Source of the DNA: Chloroflexota bacterium
GTDB lineage: Bacteria; Chloroflexota; Dehalococcoidia; Dehalococcoidales; UBA2162
Direction of reading: 5' to 3'
Length of the DNA: 41,312 nucleotides
Assembly (NCBI GenBank): GCA_016190825.1
Contig: JACPPV010000029.1
Coordinates: 1 to 41,312, forward strand
The notes beneath the pieces are model-generated. The model had not been told where the DNA came from. It ran no database searches and saw only the letters and a list, made by a program, of their open reading frames with translations. A program made the translations under genes and the position numbers. Each line of letters begins with the position of its first letter. Position 1 is the stretch's first letter. Below, piece after piece: positions 8,361 through 16,199 of this stretch.

Positions 8361-9836
8361 TCACCTCCCAGCTTCAAATTTCACCAGGTCCGAAATAATG
8401 TCTGCCGCCCACTTATAGATGTTATTCTCGCGGACCACCTCCCGCATTTTATTCATCCGCAGTTGTCTTTCTTCAAAAGGCATTTCCAGCGCATTTCTGA
8501 TTGCCTCAGCAAAATGGTCAATAGCGTAGGGGTTGATCAGCAAGGCGTCAGCCAGCTCCCGGGCAGCGCCGGTGAAACGGCTGAGGATGAGGACCCCATC
8601 TTCATCAGAGCGGCTGGCGACGAACTCCTTGGCTACGAGATTCATACCATCATGCAAAGAGCTGACAACACAATAATCGGCCATCCGCATCAACGCTTCA
8701 AGCGTCACCGGGGGGCAGTGCTCCCGGAGCCAAATTATCGGCTTCCAGTGCCCTTCAGAATACTTCCAGTTTATCTCCTCCACCAACTCATCTATTTCCT
8801 TATTCAGCAACTGGTAGGCTTTGACATGGGTCCGGCTGGGAACGCCGGCCTGAACGAAAACGATCTTCCCTTTGTATTGGGGGTACTTTTCAAACAGGCA
8901 ATCGATGGCCTTAAATCTTTCCGGGATGCCCTTGGTGTAATCAATCCGGTCAAGACCGATGCCTATTTTCTCGTCACCGATGCCCAGCCGTTTCTTCAGC
9001 CGTTCAATTTCAGCTAATACCTCATCCCTCTTCGCCCCCTCCGAGATGTTCTCGAAGTCAACGCTTATGGGGAAGGGACGTATCGCTGTTGTTCTGCCGC
9101 CGCGGGTGATCTCATATCGCTCCCAGTCCACCTTGGCTTCTATTCCGGTATCAACGGTATCCATGAAATTGCTGCAATGATAGCGGATATGGAAACCCAG
9201 TAGATCGTTGCCCAGGAGACCGTCAAGGATTTCAGCCTCCCACGGGCACCGGCGGAAAACGTCCCGGTTGGGCCAGGGAATATGCCAGAACTGGGCGGTA
9301 ACAATAGCAGGGTTCTTCTCTCTGAGCAGCCTGGACAATAACGCCAGGTGATAGTCCTGGATGAAAACAAAAGCCTTCCGGTCACCGACCTCCTGGAGAA
9401 TGCTTTCGGCATACTTTTCATTCACCTGCTTGTAGCTATTCCAGTCAGACTCACTGAAGACCGGCTTGGTATAGACAATGTGGCAGAGGGGCCAGAGGGC
9501 TTCGTTGGAAAAGCCGTAGTAGAAACCTTCCTCCTCCTCTTTGGTCAGCCAGACGCGTCTCAGCGAATATCGCGGATCGGCCGGCGGCACGCTGACCTTG
9601 TTATCGATATCCACCACTTCCCTGTCAGCATCGCCGCTGCCATGGGCGATCCACGTACCGCCGCAAGCCCGCATCACCGGGTCCAGGGCTACGGTGAGAC
9701 CGCTTGCGGGCACTTGGCAAATGATCTGCCCGCTTGAATAGGAATGAATGTAAGGCTCGCGGTTTGATACCACGATGAAGAGATAGTCCTTCAATTTCTC
9801 CGTCACAAGGTCATGGAGGCTTTCTTTCGTCCACAT
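8361..9836 (-). CDS. otsA: Trehalose-6-phosphate synthase, GT20
   Basis: The 491-residue enzyme transfers glucose from a nucleotide sugar to glucose 6-phosphate. GT20 motifs appear in order: VVSNREPY at the N-terminus, FIQDYHLALL, FWHIPWPNRDVFRRCPW, GFHIRYHCSNF, GLDRIDYTKGIPERF for nucleotide and phosphate binding, and SSLHDGMNLVAKEF near the C-terminus. I use the ATG at 9836, with AGGAGA upstream, rather than the frame's earlier start at 9863. It is the first gene of the block otsA-otsB-mscS-treT. A near-consensus promoter lies about 295 bp upstream, so the mRNA probably has a leader of about 290 nt. Confidence 0.93.
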   Translation of the reverse strand: MWTKESLHDLVTEKLKDYLFIVVSNREPYIHSYSSGQIICQVPASGLTVALDPVMRACGGTWIAHGSGDADREVVDIDNKVSVPPADPRYSLRRVWLTKEEEEGFYYGFSNEALWPLCHIVYTKPVFSESDWNSYKQVNEKYAESILQEVGDRKAFVFIQDYHLALLSRLLREKNPAIVTAQFWHIPWPNRDVFRRCPWEAEILDGLLGNDLLGFHIRYHCSNFMDTVDTGIEAKVDWERYEITRGGRTTAIRPFPISVDFENISEGAKRDEVLAEIERLKKRLGIGDEKIGIGLDRIDYTKGIPERFKAIDCLFEKYPQYKGKIVFVQAGVPSRTHVKAYQLLNKEIDELVEEINWKYSEGHWKPIIWLREHCPPVTLEALMRMADYCVVSSLHDGMNLVAKEFVASRSDEDGVLILSRFTGAARELADALLINPYAIDHFAEAIRNALEMPFEERQLRMNKMREVVRENNIYKWAADIISDLVKFEAGR

Positions 9837-10317
9837 ATCTCGTCTCTCCTTTCTTGTCCTCACGGACGAGTTCTGGCGGGCGCTGAAATAGCCCTATCCC
9901 GTGATCCCCCCTCCAGGAAAGCCAGCCCCGGTGAAATGGGGATTGGCGAAAGGGAGACAAATGTGAGAATCCCCCTTTTCCCTAAACCTGCGGGCGTGCG
10001 ATGATTCCCCTCATGAAAGATGCTCCGCGGGGCACCCGCTCCCCCCTCAGGCAATGTTTCGTTGTATCTTCTGAATACTGACTGATGTTCAGACAAAGGG
10101 AATTACGCAAGTGAGGACTTGCTAGTCTAGATATTATTCTAAATGGAGAAAATTTGTCAACCACCCGCTTATTTTTGGTAATGTAACCAAAAGCGTGTAA
10201 AACTGGCGAAAGGGGCGTATCCTTTCAGATTGATAAATGACATTCTCCCCGACGCAAGCGGCGGGGTATTGAACCCTAAAAGAGAATAAACAGCCACTCG
10301 TAAACACTCTCTCTACC
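9837..10317 (-). other. Gene-free region holding the long otsA leader
   Basis: No coding frame with support was found in these 480 bp. On the minus strand the stretch after the promoter (about 10124 to 9837) would be an untranslated leader. It contains a GCGGG/CCCGC hairpin at 10027-10039 and an ATGA/TCAT hairpin enclosing GGGGAA just downstream of it. G-rich single-stranded patches are also present. I could not match it to a riboswitch family by eye. Confidence 0.5.
10131..10160 (-). promoter_or_regulatory. Promoter of the otsA block
   Basis: On the minus strand a perfect TTGACA (10160-10155), an 18-bp spacer and TAATAT (10136-10131) form a good sigma-70-type promoter. The first gene downstream is otsA at 9836. 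Confidence 0.6.
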
Positions 10318-10935
10318 TCATATAGTCTCCACAATCGAATACCGGCACGATATGACACTCAGCGGATCAAGTAGCACAACCTTCGCGGGGTTTCCCATCG
10401 TTTTCCAGTCGAGCGCTACAGCAGGCAGGGAGTCGGATATCCATGCTACCGAGATATGCAGGTGAGCAAGAGACGAGCCTCCGCCTCGACCACAAATGGC
10501 GCCGATGACCTCACCCTCCCGCAAAAACTCTCCCCGAGTTACAGCAGGGCCGGGCTCGATATGACCATAAATCGTGTACAGCCGGCTCCCACGGTCCTCA
10601 TAGCCGCTATGGTGTATGAATACCGATTTTCCCAGGAAATCATCAATGATATTCATGACTTCTCCACCAAACATCGTCGGGACCCTCGCTTTTTCGCCGA
10701 GGTTGCGGATGCCTCCGTCAACGGTACGGTAGAGGCACAGGTCCAGTCCCTCATGTGGGTTGTCCCGCCTGCCCCAGTCACCCCACCACTTGTAGAGGGA
10801 GCCAAAAAGCATGGCAGGATGAAATATCCACTCTTTGAAACCCGCCTCATCGAGATTATTCAGGGACCTCAAACGCTCATCAAATCGCCTCGATACGGGC
10901 GGTATGCCAGAATGTTTACGTCCGCTGTTGTCCAA
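10318..10935 (-). CDS. M23 (LytM-like) peptidase domain protein
   Basis: The 205-residue protein has the M23 zinc-site pattern: NPHEGLDL (His and Asp ligands), YGHIE, and AHLHISV (HxH). Gly-rich strands GEVMNIIDD and REGEVIGAICGRGGG lie between them, as in the beta-sheet of lysostaphin-type endopeptidases. These enzymes cleave peptidoglycan cross-links or act as degenerate regulators. There is no signal peptide, which is odd for a wall enzyme. Many Dehalococcoidia lack a peptidoglycan wall, so a non-wall role is possible. The start is the TTG at 10935 with GGAAGGA upstream. It is divergent from clpC. Confidence 0.75.
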   Translation of the reverse strand: MDNSGRKHSGIPPVSRRFDERLRSLNNLDEAGFKEWIFHPAMLFGSLYKWWGDWGRRDNPHEGLDLCLYRTVDGGIRNLGEKARVPTMFGGEVMNIIDDFLGKSVFIHHSGYEDRGSRLYTIYGHIEPGPAVTRGEFLREGEVIGAICGRGGGSSLAHLHISVAWISDSLPAVALDWKTMGNPAKVVLLDPLSVISCRYSIVETI

Positions 10936-11056
10936 GCATTCTTCCTTCCGGCGAATGTTCTCGCTTCAGCGCCTTTAATACGGCGCCATGTGTTTCAAAA
11001 CCATATCATTACACGCGGTTTACCGTGCCGTCAAAGAAAGGAGCGCCCTCACGCTT

Positions 11057-11085
11057 TTGACTTTTGTTCACCATTCCCTTATAAT
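11057..11085 (+). promoter_or_regulatory. Promoter of clpC
   Basis: TTGACT (11057-11062), a 17-bp spacer and a perfect TATAAT (11080-11085) lie 38 bp before the clpC ATG. I saw no CIRCE-type inverted repeat next to it. Confidence 0.75.
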
Positions 11086-11122
11086 AGGCTCAAAAGAAGC
11101 TGAAAGGCGGGAGAGGTAGAAG

Positions 11123-13594
11123 ATGACTAGTCGATTTGATAAGTTTTCCGAACGAGCCCGCCGAGTGCTAACCTCGGCTCAAGAAGAGGCGCAGCGTCTT
11201 AACCATTCTTACATTGGTACAGAGCACCTTCTGCTCGGTTTGATACGGGAGGAAGAAGGGGTTGGAGCCAAGGTGCTGGTTAATCTGGGTGTTACCTTGA
11301 GCAAAGTCCGCTCGGCGGTTGAATATATTATTGGCCGCGGTGAAAAGACCGTTACGGGAGAAATCGGGCTCACCCCGAGAGCAAAAAGGGTAATTGAGCT
11401 GGCGATTGACGAGGCGCGTCACCTGGGCCACAACTACATCGGTACAGAACACCTCTTGTTAGGACTATTGCATGAGGGCGAAGGCGTGGCCGCCAGCGTT
11501 CTCGAAAGCTTCGGTGTCACTCTGGAGCAGGCACGCACCGAAGTGGGGCGAGTCCTTACGCAGGGCATAGCCCGTCCGCGTCCCGCCCGCACAACCAGCC
11601 GCACACCGATTCTCGACCAGATGGGCGTTGACCTGACGGCGCTTGCCCGCGCCAACAAGCTTGACCCGGTCATCGGACGGCAGAAGGAAATCGAGCGGGT
11701 AATCCAGATACTGAGCCGCCGCACAAAGAATAATCCAGCGTTGATTGGCGAGCCCGGAGTAGGCAAAACGGCTATCGTCGAAGGGCTTGCGCACCGTATC
11801 GCCGAGGGCGATGTGCCGGAAACGCTTGATGGCAAGCGGTTGATCACGCTGGACATGGCGGCAGTGGTCGCCGGGACCAAGTACCGCGGGGAATTCGAAG
11901 AGAGGCTGAAAAAAATCATCGAAGAGCTGAAAGGCGCGGGCAACTGCGTGCTCTTCATCGATGAGTTTCACACCATTGTTGGAGCCGGGGCAGCGGAAGG
12001 GGCGGTAGACGCCGCCAGCATCCTGAAACCGTCACTGGCAAGGGGCGAACTGCAGTGCATCGGCGCCACCACGCTGGATGATTACCGCAAACACGTAGAA
12101 AGAGACCCGGCACTGGAGCGGCGGTTCCAGCCGGTGCTGGTAGAAGAGCCTTCAGTGGAACAGACCGTCGAAATCCTGAAAGGTGTTAAGGGGCGCTACG
12201 AAGAGCATCACAAGCTGACCATCACTGACGAAGCGCTGAGCGTGGCGGCAAACCTGGCCGCCCGCTATATTCCAGACCGCTTCCTGCCGGATAAAGCTAT
12301 TGACGTAATCGATGAGACCGCTTCAAGGGTAAGGATCAGGTCCCGCGCCTTGCCAGTTAGCTTGAGGGAATCGAAAGAACTCCTCGAAAGCCTGAAGAAG
12401 GACAAGGAGCAGGCCTTGACGAACCAGCAGTACGAGGCCGCCGCTGATCTGCGTGAGCGCGAGTTGCAGCTTGAAGAGAAGGTAAAGACTATGGAAGCCG
12501 ATTGGCGCTCCGAACAGCAGACCGAGAAACCAATGGTAACTGCCAATGACATCGCCGAAGTAGTGGCGATGTGGACAGGTATTCCCATCGTCCAACTCAG
12601 CGGCGATGAAGCCAGCCGCTTGCTTCACATGGAAGAAGCCTTGCACAAGCGGATTGTCGGACAGGATGAGGCCATTGAAGCTATCGCCAAAGCGGTGCGC
12701 CGGGCCCGGGCCGGACTCAAAGACCCGCGGCATCCCATCGGCAATTTCATCTTCCTCGGTCCGACCGGCGTTGGTAAGACGGAGCTTGTGCGCGCTCTGT
12801 CCGAGTTCATGTTCGGCAGCGAAGACGCCCTGATCCGGCTGGATATGTCCGAGTTTATGGAGAAACATACTGTCTCGCGCCTGGTTGGAGCCCCGCCGGG
12901 ATACGTTGGCTTTGACGAAGGCGGACAGTTGACGGAGGCAGTCAGGCACAAATCATACTGCTGCATCCTGTTTGATGAGATCGAGAAGGCGCACCCGGAC
13001 GTCTTTAACATCCTTCTCCAGATTTTCGATGACGGCCACTTGACGGACGCCAAGGGACGTCGGGTCGATTTCCGCAATAGCATCATCGTTATGACAAGCA
13101 ACATCGGCGCAGAAATGATCCGGAAGGGCACCGCAATAGGCTTCGTCTCCCGGACCGACGAAGTAAAGGTCGAGCAGCGTTCATATGAGAACATGAAGGA
13201 AAAACTCCTGGGCGAGCTCAAGAAGTCCTTCCGTCCGGAATTCCTGAACCGGATTGATGGCGTGGTTGTCTTCCACTCCTTGACCAAGGAGCACATCCGC
13301 CAGATAGTTGACCTGATGCTGTCACAGGTTGCCAGGCAGCTTGGCGAAAAAGGCATCAAGCTGGAAGTGACCGAAGCCGCCAAGGACTTCCTCGGCGAGA
13401 AGGGCTACGATGAGGTTTTCGGCGCCCGCCCGCTGCGGCGGGTCATCCAGAACATGGTTGAAGACCGGTTGTCCGACAGCCTGCTCCGCGGTCAGTTCCG
13501 TGCCGGAGACACGGCGATTGTTGACATGGAAAATGGCGAAATTAGCGTGCATCCTGCGCCTGTAGAGGCGCTGGCCGGGGAAGCCAATTCCTGA
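11123..13594 (+). CDS. clpC: ATP-dependent Clp protease ATPase subunit ClpC
   Basis: The 823-residue protein has every part of ClpC. Two Clp-N repeats (residues about 1-145) each carry an [10 protein letters not shown] motif. AAA module 1 has Walker A GEPGVGKT, a UVR-type coiled segment lies around residues 420-455, and AAA module 2 has Walker [12 protein letters not shown], followed by the C-terminal D2-small domain. ClpC unfolds tagged or damaged proteins and feeds them to ClpP. The start ATG at 11123 has GGGAGAGG upstream. No mcsA/mcsB/ctsR genes accompany it, unlike the Firmicutes operon, so the unit is monocistronic. Confidence 0.96.
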   Translation: MTSRFDKFSERARRVLTSAQEEAQRLNHSYIGTEHLLLGLIREEEGVGAKVLVNLGVTLSKVRSAVEYIIGRGEKTVTGEIGLTPRAKRVIELAIDEARHLGHNYIGTEHLLLGLLHEGEGVAASVLESFGVTLEQARTEVGRVLTQGIARPRPARTTSRTPILDQMGVDLTALARANKLDPVIGRQKEIERVIQILSRRTKNNPALIGEPGVGKTAIVEGLAHRIAEGDVPETLDGKRLITLDMAAVVAGTKYRGEFEERLKKIIEELKGAGNCVLFIDEFHTIVGAGAAEGAVDAASILKPSLARGELQCIGATTLDDYRKHVERDPALERRFQPVLVEEPSVEQTVEILKGVKGRYEEHHKLTITDEALSVAANLAARYIPDRFLPDKAIDVIDETASRVRIRSRALPVSLRESKELLESLKKDKEQALTNQQYEAAADLRERELQLEEKVKTMEADWRSEQQTEKPMVTANDIAEVVAMWTGIPIVQLSGDEASRLLHMEEALHKRIVGQDEAIEAIAKAVRRARAGLKDPRHPIGNFIFLGPTGVGKTELVRALSEFMFGSEDALIRLDMSEFMEKHTVSRLVGAPPGYVGFDEGGQLTEAVRHKSYCCILFDEIEKAHPDVFNILLQIFDDGHLTDAKGRRVDFRNSIIVMTSNIGAEMIRKGTAIGFVSRTDEVKVEQRSYENMKEKLLGELKKSFRPEFLNRIDGVVVFHSLTKEHIRQIVDLMLSQVARQLGEKGIKLEVTEAAKDFLGEKGYDEVFGARPLRRVIQNMVEDRLSDSLLRGQFRAGDTAIVDMENGEISVHPAPVEALAGEANS

Positions 13595-13832
13595 ACCAGA
13601 TGCTTAATAAGAAATGTTGATGGTCTACGATTAGGTCATTAGGAAGAGACTCTGGCTACTCTTGAGTCTTAAAGATGTTGCTGATGGGGAAGTTGTAGCA
13701 AAGCAACAGGGATTTGCTGCTGTGTGGTCCATCTCCTATCTCACTCTTGTAAAGAGCTTGCCCCAGGCTTGAACTGGGGGAGACAAAAGAGGGATTTGGG
13801 GTGAGACCCCCCCTCAGTCCCCCTTTCCCAAA
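13595..13832. other. Intergenic flank with palindromic repeat fragment
   Basis: No gene is visible. CCCCAG and CTGGGG around a 7-nt loop form a hairpin at about 13762-13780, without a T-run. The right end, GTCCCCCTTTCCCAAA, is one half of a palindromic intergenic repeat whose other half lies beyond the mobile element at 16180-16195. Confidence 0.5.
13824..13832. repeat. Target-site duplication, left copy
   Basis: TTTCCCAAA lies directly outside the left terminal inverted repeat, and the same nine bases follow the right one at 16180-16188. Confidence 0.75.
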
Positions 13833-13864
13833 GGTGATGTTCCCTTAGAAGCACGTAGTTTGTT

Positions 13865-14065
13865 TCACTCCATGTAGATAATCATCACGGCGAAACTCCA
13901 ACTATCTATCTCATTACTTGATGTCATAGCATGCCCGAATTTTATATCAAGGATGGTTGCTTTAGGGTGATCCACTAACCATGCATTGACATCCTTGTCA
14001 AGTTCTGTTTCTTCATCAGACTGGAAGGTCTCCACTCGAACATCCTTTGCTATTATAGTCTGCAT
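13865..14065 (-). CDS. Small Cse60-like protein, IS passenger
   Basis: The 66-residue product starts at the ATG at 14065, with GGAGGG just upstream overlapping the stop of the preceding gene; the two are coupled. It is acidic in the middle (SDEETELDKDVNAWL), followed by ATILDIKFGHA and a hydrophobic C-terminal strand FAVMIIYME. This pattern (an acidic helix, then IxDIKF, then a closing strand ending in IIY) resembles the small Cse60/DUF2758-type proteins, whose role is unclear. The resemblance is from memory of the pattern only. It is the last gene on the minus strand of the mobile element, about 30 bp from its left end. Confidence 0.6.
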   Translation of the reverse strand: MQTIIAKDVRVETFQSDEETELDKDVNAWLVDHPKATILDIKFGHAMTSSNEIDSWSFAVMIIYME

Positions 14066-14073
14066 ACTCCCTC

Positions 14074-14784
14074 CTAGAAATTCTTTGGTGTCGACACTTG
14101 GGGTTCTGGTAGCGGTTGTTGCTTGCCCTCTTTTGAGTAACCCCAATATCCCCATGAAAAATTCACAGCACTTGCTGGCCTTTTACCTTGAAAATCGAAC
14201 CCACTTTCAAGCAAGTGGTTCAGAACGTCTTTCTTGCTCATCTGAGGGTTTTTGTCCTTTAAGGCTTTTACGGCATCCCGCACCCCGCTACGTTCCCTTA
14301 TCCTTTTGACACTCGTTTTCTTCGTCTCTCTAACCTTTTCTGGCTGAACGTGATTGGTGTAACGATATTGACCTCTGTCTATTCTAACAAAGTGCCTACC
14401 TAACTTATGAAGGCGCGATAAGGTATTATCAACGTTATGCCTAACTGTCTCTCTGTCAACGCCAATATTGACTTCACTAATAATGTCAGTCATGGCTTCC
14501 ACAGTCCATATCCTATTATTGTCTTGGCTTTGTCTAGCTATTTCTATCAGCATCTCCGGATAGCTCTTGTTACTGATGCTCCCAGGTTTGATATTACTGG
14601 GCGTAGCTATCGTGGCTGGATTATCTTTCATGTGGTCACTGATTGCGTCATGCATAACTTTAATATGCATGTCTAAATCCTGTAGCTCGTTTTCTAGTTG
14701 TTGATACTTAGCCCAAAGAGATTCCCTTTGGGATTCCCACTTTTCGAGTAGGTCGTTTGCTCCTTCAATGAAACTTTTATCCAT
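14074..14784 (-). CDS. Unknown coiled-coil / winged-helix-like protein, IS passenger
   Basis: I do not recognise this 236-residue protein. The ATG at 14784 has AGGGGGG seven bases upstream. The N-terminal 60 residues are a likely coiled coil (LLEKWESQRESLWAKYQQL, then ELQDLDMHI). Residues about 85-150 look like a small winged helix: SYPEMLIEIARQ, IWTVEAMTDIISE, TVRHNVDNTLSRLHKLG, then the wing FVRIDRGQYRYT. The region after residue 165 is basic and helical (DAVKALKDKNPQMSKKDVLNHLLESGFDF), which might be a second helix-turn-helix. A DNA-binding regulator or accessory factor of the element is a reasonable guess, not more. It is followed by the coupled 66-residue gene. Confidence 0.6.
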   Translation of the reverse strand: MDKSFIEGANDLLEKWESQRESLWAKYQQLENELQDLDMHIKVMHDAISDHMKDNPATIATPSNIKPGSISNKSYPEMLIEIARQSQDNNRIWTVEAMTDIISEVNIGVDRETVRHNVDNTLSRLHKLGRHFVRIDRGQYRYTNHVQPEKVRETKKTSVKRIRERSGVRDAVKALKDKNPQMSKKDVLNHLLESGFDFQGKRPASAVNFSWGYWGYSKEGKQQPLPEPQVSTPKNF

Positions 14785-14905
14785 CGTTGTCCCCCCTATA
14801 GTCCTCAAGGCGTTTATAGGTGTGCACTCAATTTTCCATATTGAGGCTATTCCCTATTGCTATACTCCCTGTAACACGTTGTAATATGGTCATGTAATAA
14901 AGGCT

Positions 14906-14974
14906 TGCCCCCGGCGGGACTCGAACCCGCAGGTCTTCCTTGCGACAGGAGAGTTCAAACCAATTGACGGGGGC
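14906..14974 (-). tRNA. tRNA-like sequence, atypical; anticodon uncertain
   Basis: Read on the minus strand, GCCCCCG pairs perfectly with CGGGGGC as a 7-bp acceptor stem, followed by a discriminator A. The T arm is perfect: GCGGG, loop TTCGAGT, CCCGC. The D arm, TCAA-TTGGT-TTGA, directly touches the acceptor, so positions 8 and 9 are missing or the stem is shorter. The anticodon arm is poor: CTCCT/GGAAG with one mismatch around GTCGCAA, which would read CGC (Ala). It has 69 nt and no encoded CCA. Ala identity is doubtful because the G3-U70 pair is absent. It lies inside the mobile element, so it may be a degenerate tRNA or a tRNA mimic. Confidence 0.5.
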
Positions 14975-14982
14975 AAGAAGTA

Positions 14983-15070
14983 GACAAGGCAACGTCGCAT
15001 CAGCCTTGAGAATGTGTTAGTAGCACTTCTCATTTTAAGGTTGTAACTCGCCCGAGTTCGTTGCCTTGTC
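14983..15070. ncRNA. 88-nt structured inverted-repeat element (three-way junction)
   Basis: GACAAGGCAACG (14983-14994) pairs perfectly over 12 bp with CGTTGCCTTGTC (15059-15070). Inside are two more helices. AACTCG/CGAGTT (15045-15058) abuts the outer stem. CCTT/AAGG (15004-15007 with 15037-15040) extends into GAGAA/TTCTC and GTG/CAC around a 7-nt loop. Together they make a tRNA-sized three-way junction. Either strand could carry it. On the plus strand it would be the leader of the 52-codon gene starting 28 nt downstream; on the minus strand it precedes the tRNA-like sequence by 8 nt. No known RNA family was recognised. Confidence 0.45.
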
Positions 15071-15098
15071 CTTACTATTCTAACCCTGAGGATTTTTG

Positions 15099-15257
15099 AT
15101 GTCAATACCCCAAAGCCATAAACCACAAGGCAAATTATTAGAGGATTACGAGCCAGGAGCAAATAAGGCACAGGTGGTTGATGCCTTGCGTAAGGTCGCA
15201 GGCGCCAAAAAGAAGCCTAAGAAGAGTGCTTCACCACCTGAGACAGCATCGTCTTAA
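15099..15257 (+). CDS. 52-residue basic protein, IS passenger overlapping the transposase tail
   Basis: The ATG at 15099 has TGAGGA six bases upstream and the frame ends at TAA 15255-15257. The product opens MSIPQSHKPQGKLLEDYEPG, continues ANKAQVVDALRKVAG and ends in a Lys-rich tail (AKKKPKKSASPPETASS). The middle looks like one amphipathic helix. It overlaps the last 41 bp of the transposase gene tail to tail, so the two reading frames constrain each other. I recall similar short GKLLEDYEPGA-type proteins in Chloroflexota but cannot name a function. The ribosome site and the position behind the structured RNA element support expression. Confidence 0.55.
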   Translation: MSIPQSHKPQGKLLEDYEPGANKAQVVDALRKVAGAKKKPKKSASPPETASS

Positions 15258-16104
15258 ACATTGGCTCTTCATCATTCCTGTGGCTATATCTAAAGCTGTA
15301 TTCATCCACGTATTCTTGCAGATGTTCAGGAGTTACGTGGTGATACGTTCCGTTGATGCTTCGCTTCAATTGACTCCAAAAGCCCTCAATACTATTTGTG
15401 TGTGCATCGCCATTGACGTAGACGCCCGCTGAATGGGTTACGATTTCATGGTTGTAGCCATGTTCTTTGAGATACTTGTAAGCCCCCATTTCATCGGTAT
15501 ACACAGTAGTTCCAGCCTCAACGTGCTTTTCTATCTCAGGTATGAGGATTAGACCATCAGTATTCGGCACAGTCTTTGCTATGACTTTTCCACCACGTTC
15601 TACAATACCGAATACAGGAATTTTACCAACAGTACCCCTGCCACTGAGTTTTGCTCGTTTAGATGCATGCATGTTCGCCGCTTTACCACCGATGTAGGTC
15701 TCGTCAACTTCTACTGTTCCCGCAAGTGTCGCGTCCTCATGGAGAACGCTACGAATCTGTTTCCACATGCGGTAGCCTGTCTTGACAGTTACTCCTATGT
15801 CCCTACTAAGTTGACGTGAGGATATGCCACACCTAGTTACGGACATATACGCTACAGCCTTAAACCAAAGTTTCAGGTGGTCAAACTTGGTATCCTCGAA
15901 GATTGTTCCAGCCATCGGGTAAACATGGCTACCGCAAACCTCACAGGAATAGCAAGGGCGTCCGTGAATCCGGTAGTGCTTAGTTACCTTGCCACACTTG
16001 GGACAGGTTACGCCTTGAGGATAACGAGAATTGAATAGCCATTCTAGGCAAGCATCATCATTTGGGAAGTCCCTTTCAAAGTCTTTTGTGCTATACTTCT
16101 TCAT
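15217..16104 (-). CDS. IS1595-family (ISXO2-like) transposase
   Basis: The 295-residue protein is full length. An N-terminal zinc ribbon has CPKCGK and CYSCEVC (residues about 35-58). The helix-turn-helix-like segment SSRQLSRDIGVTVKTGYRMW follows. The ISXO2 DDE domain has VEVDETYIGGK (first Asp), VYTDEMGAYKYL (second Asp) and NSIEGFWSQLKRSI (Glu), then the C-terminal YHHVTPEHLQEYVDEYSFR block of the family. It cuts and joins the element's ends. The start at 16104 lies 75 bp inside the right terminal repeat. No frameshift or stop was seen, so it looks functional. Confidence 0.92.
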   Translation of the reverse strand: MKKYSTKDFERDFPNDDACLEWLFNSRYPQGVTCPKCGKVTKHYRIHGRPCYSCEVCGSHVYPMAGTIFEDTKFDHLKLWFKAVAYMSVTRCGISSRQLSRDIGVTVKTGYRMWKQIRSVLHEDATLAGTVEVDETYIGGKAANMHASKRAKLSGRGTVGKIPVFGIVERGGKVIAKTVPNTDGLILIPEIEKHVEAGTTVYTDEMGAYKYLKEHGYNHEIVTHSAGVYVNGDAHTNSIEGFWSQLKRSINGTYHHVTPEHLQEYVDEYSFRYSHRNDEEPMFKTMLSQVVKHSS

Positions 16105-16179
16105 TAGAGTTTACCTCGTTTTCAATCTAGTACACTCAGTATAGCAGATTATTTTACGTGTGTCAAGGGGAACATCACC

Positions 16180-16188
16180 TTTCCCAAA
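16180..16188. repeat. Target-site duplication, right copy
   Basis: TTTCCCAAA lies directly after the right terminal inverted repeat, in the same orientation as the left copy. The stop codon of the methyltransferase gene begins 12 bases further on. Confidence 0.75.
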
Positions 16189-16199
16189 GGGGGAGAAGA

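Larger units (their letters stand above)
13833..16179. mobile_element. Complete IS1595-family element with passenger genes and RNA-like structures
   Basis: The ends are inverted repeats: GGTGATGTTCCC at 13833-13844 and its complement at 16168-16179, with weaker matching (TT-GA-CACGTA) continuing inward to about 26 bp. TTTCCCAAA flanks the element directly on both sides (13824-13832 and 16180-16188). Removing the element and one copy restores the palindrome CCCCCTTTCCCAAAGGGGG. IS1595 elements usually duplicate 8 bp, so the 9-bp call may be off by one because of the palindrome. The 2347-bp body is AT-richer than its neighbours. It contains the transposase, two small minus-strand genes, a 52-codon plus-strand gene, a tRNA-like sequence and an 88-nt inverted-repeat structure. 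The transposase is full length, so the element may be active. Confidence 0.82.

Noticed and set aside
9837-10130. ydaO-type c-di-AMP riboswitch before otsA
   Set aside because: A few G-rich motifs recall it, but the conserved core could not be aligned by eye, so I keep it only as an untested idea.
12625-13383. 252-codon open frame on the minus strand
   Set aside because: It is antisense to the second AAA module of clpC, is Ser/Arg-rich without motifs, and has no ribosome site.
13762-13780. Hairpin as the clpC terminator
   Set aside because: The stem is real but there is no T-run, and it lies about 170 bp past the stop.
14890-15171. 93-codon open frame on the minus strand
   Set aside because: It runs through the tRNA-like and structured-repeat sequences. 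Its peptide reads the T arm as protein and has no ribosome site.
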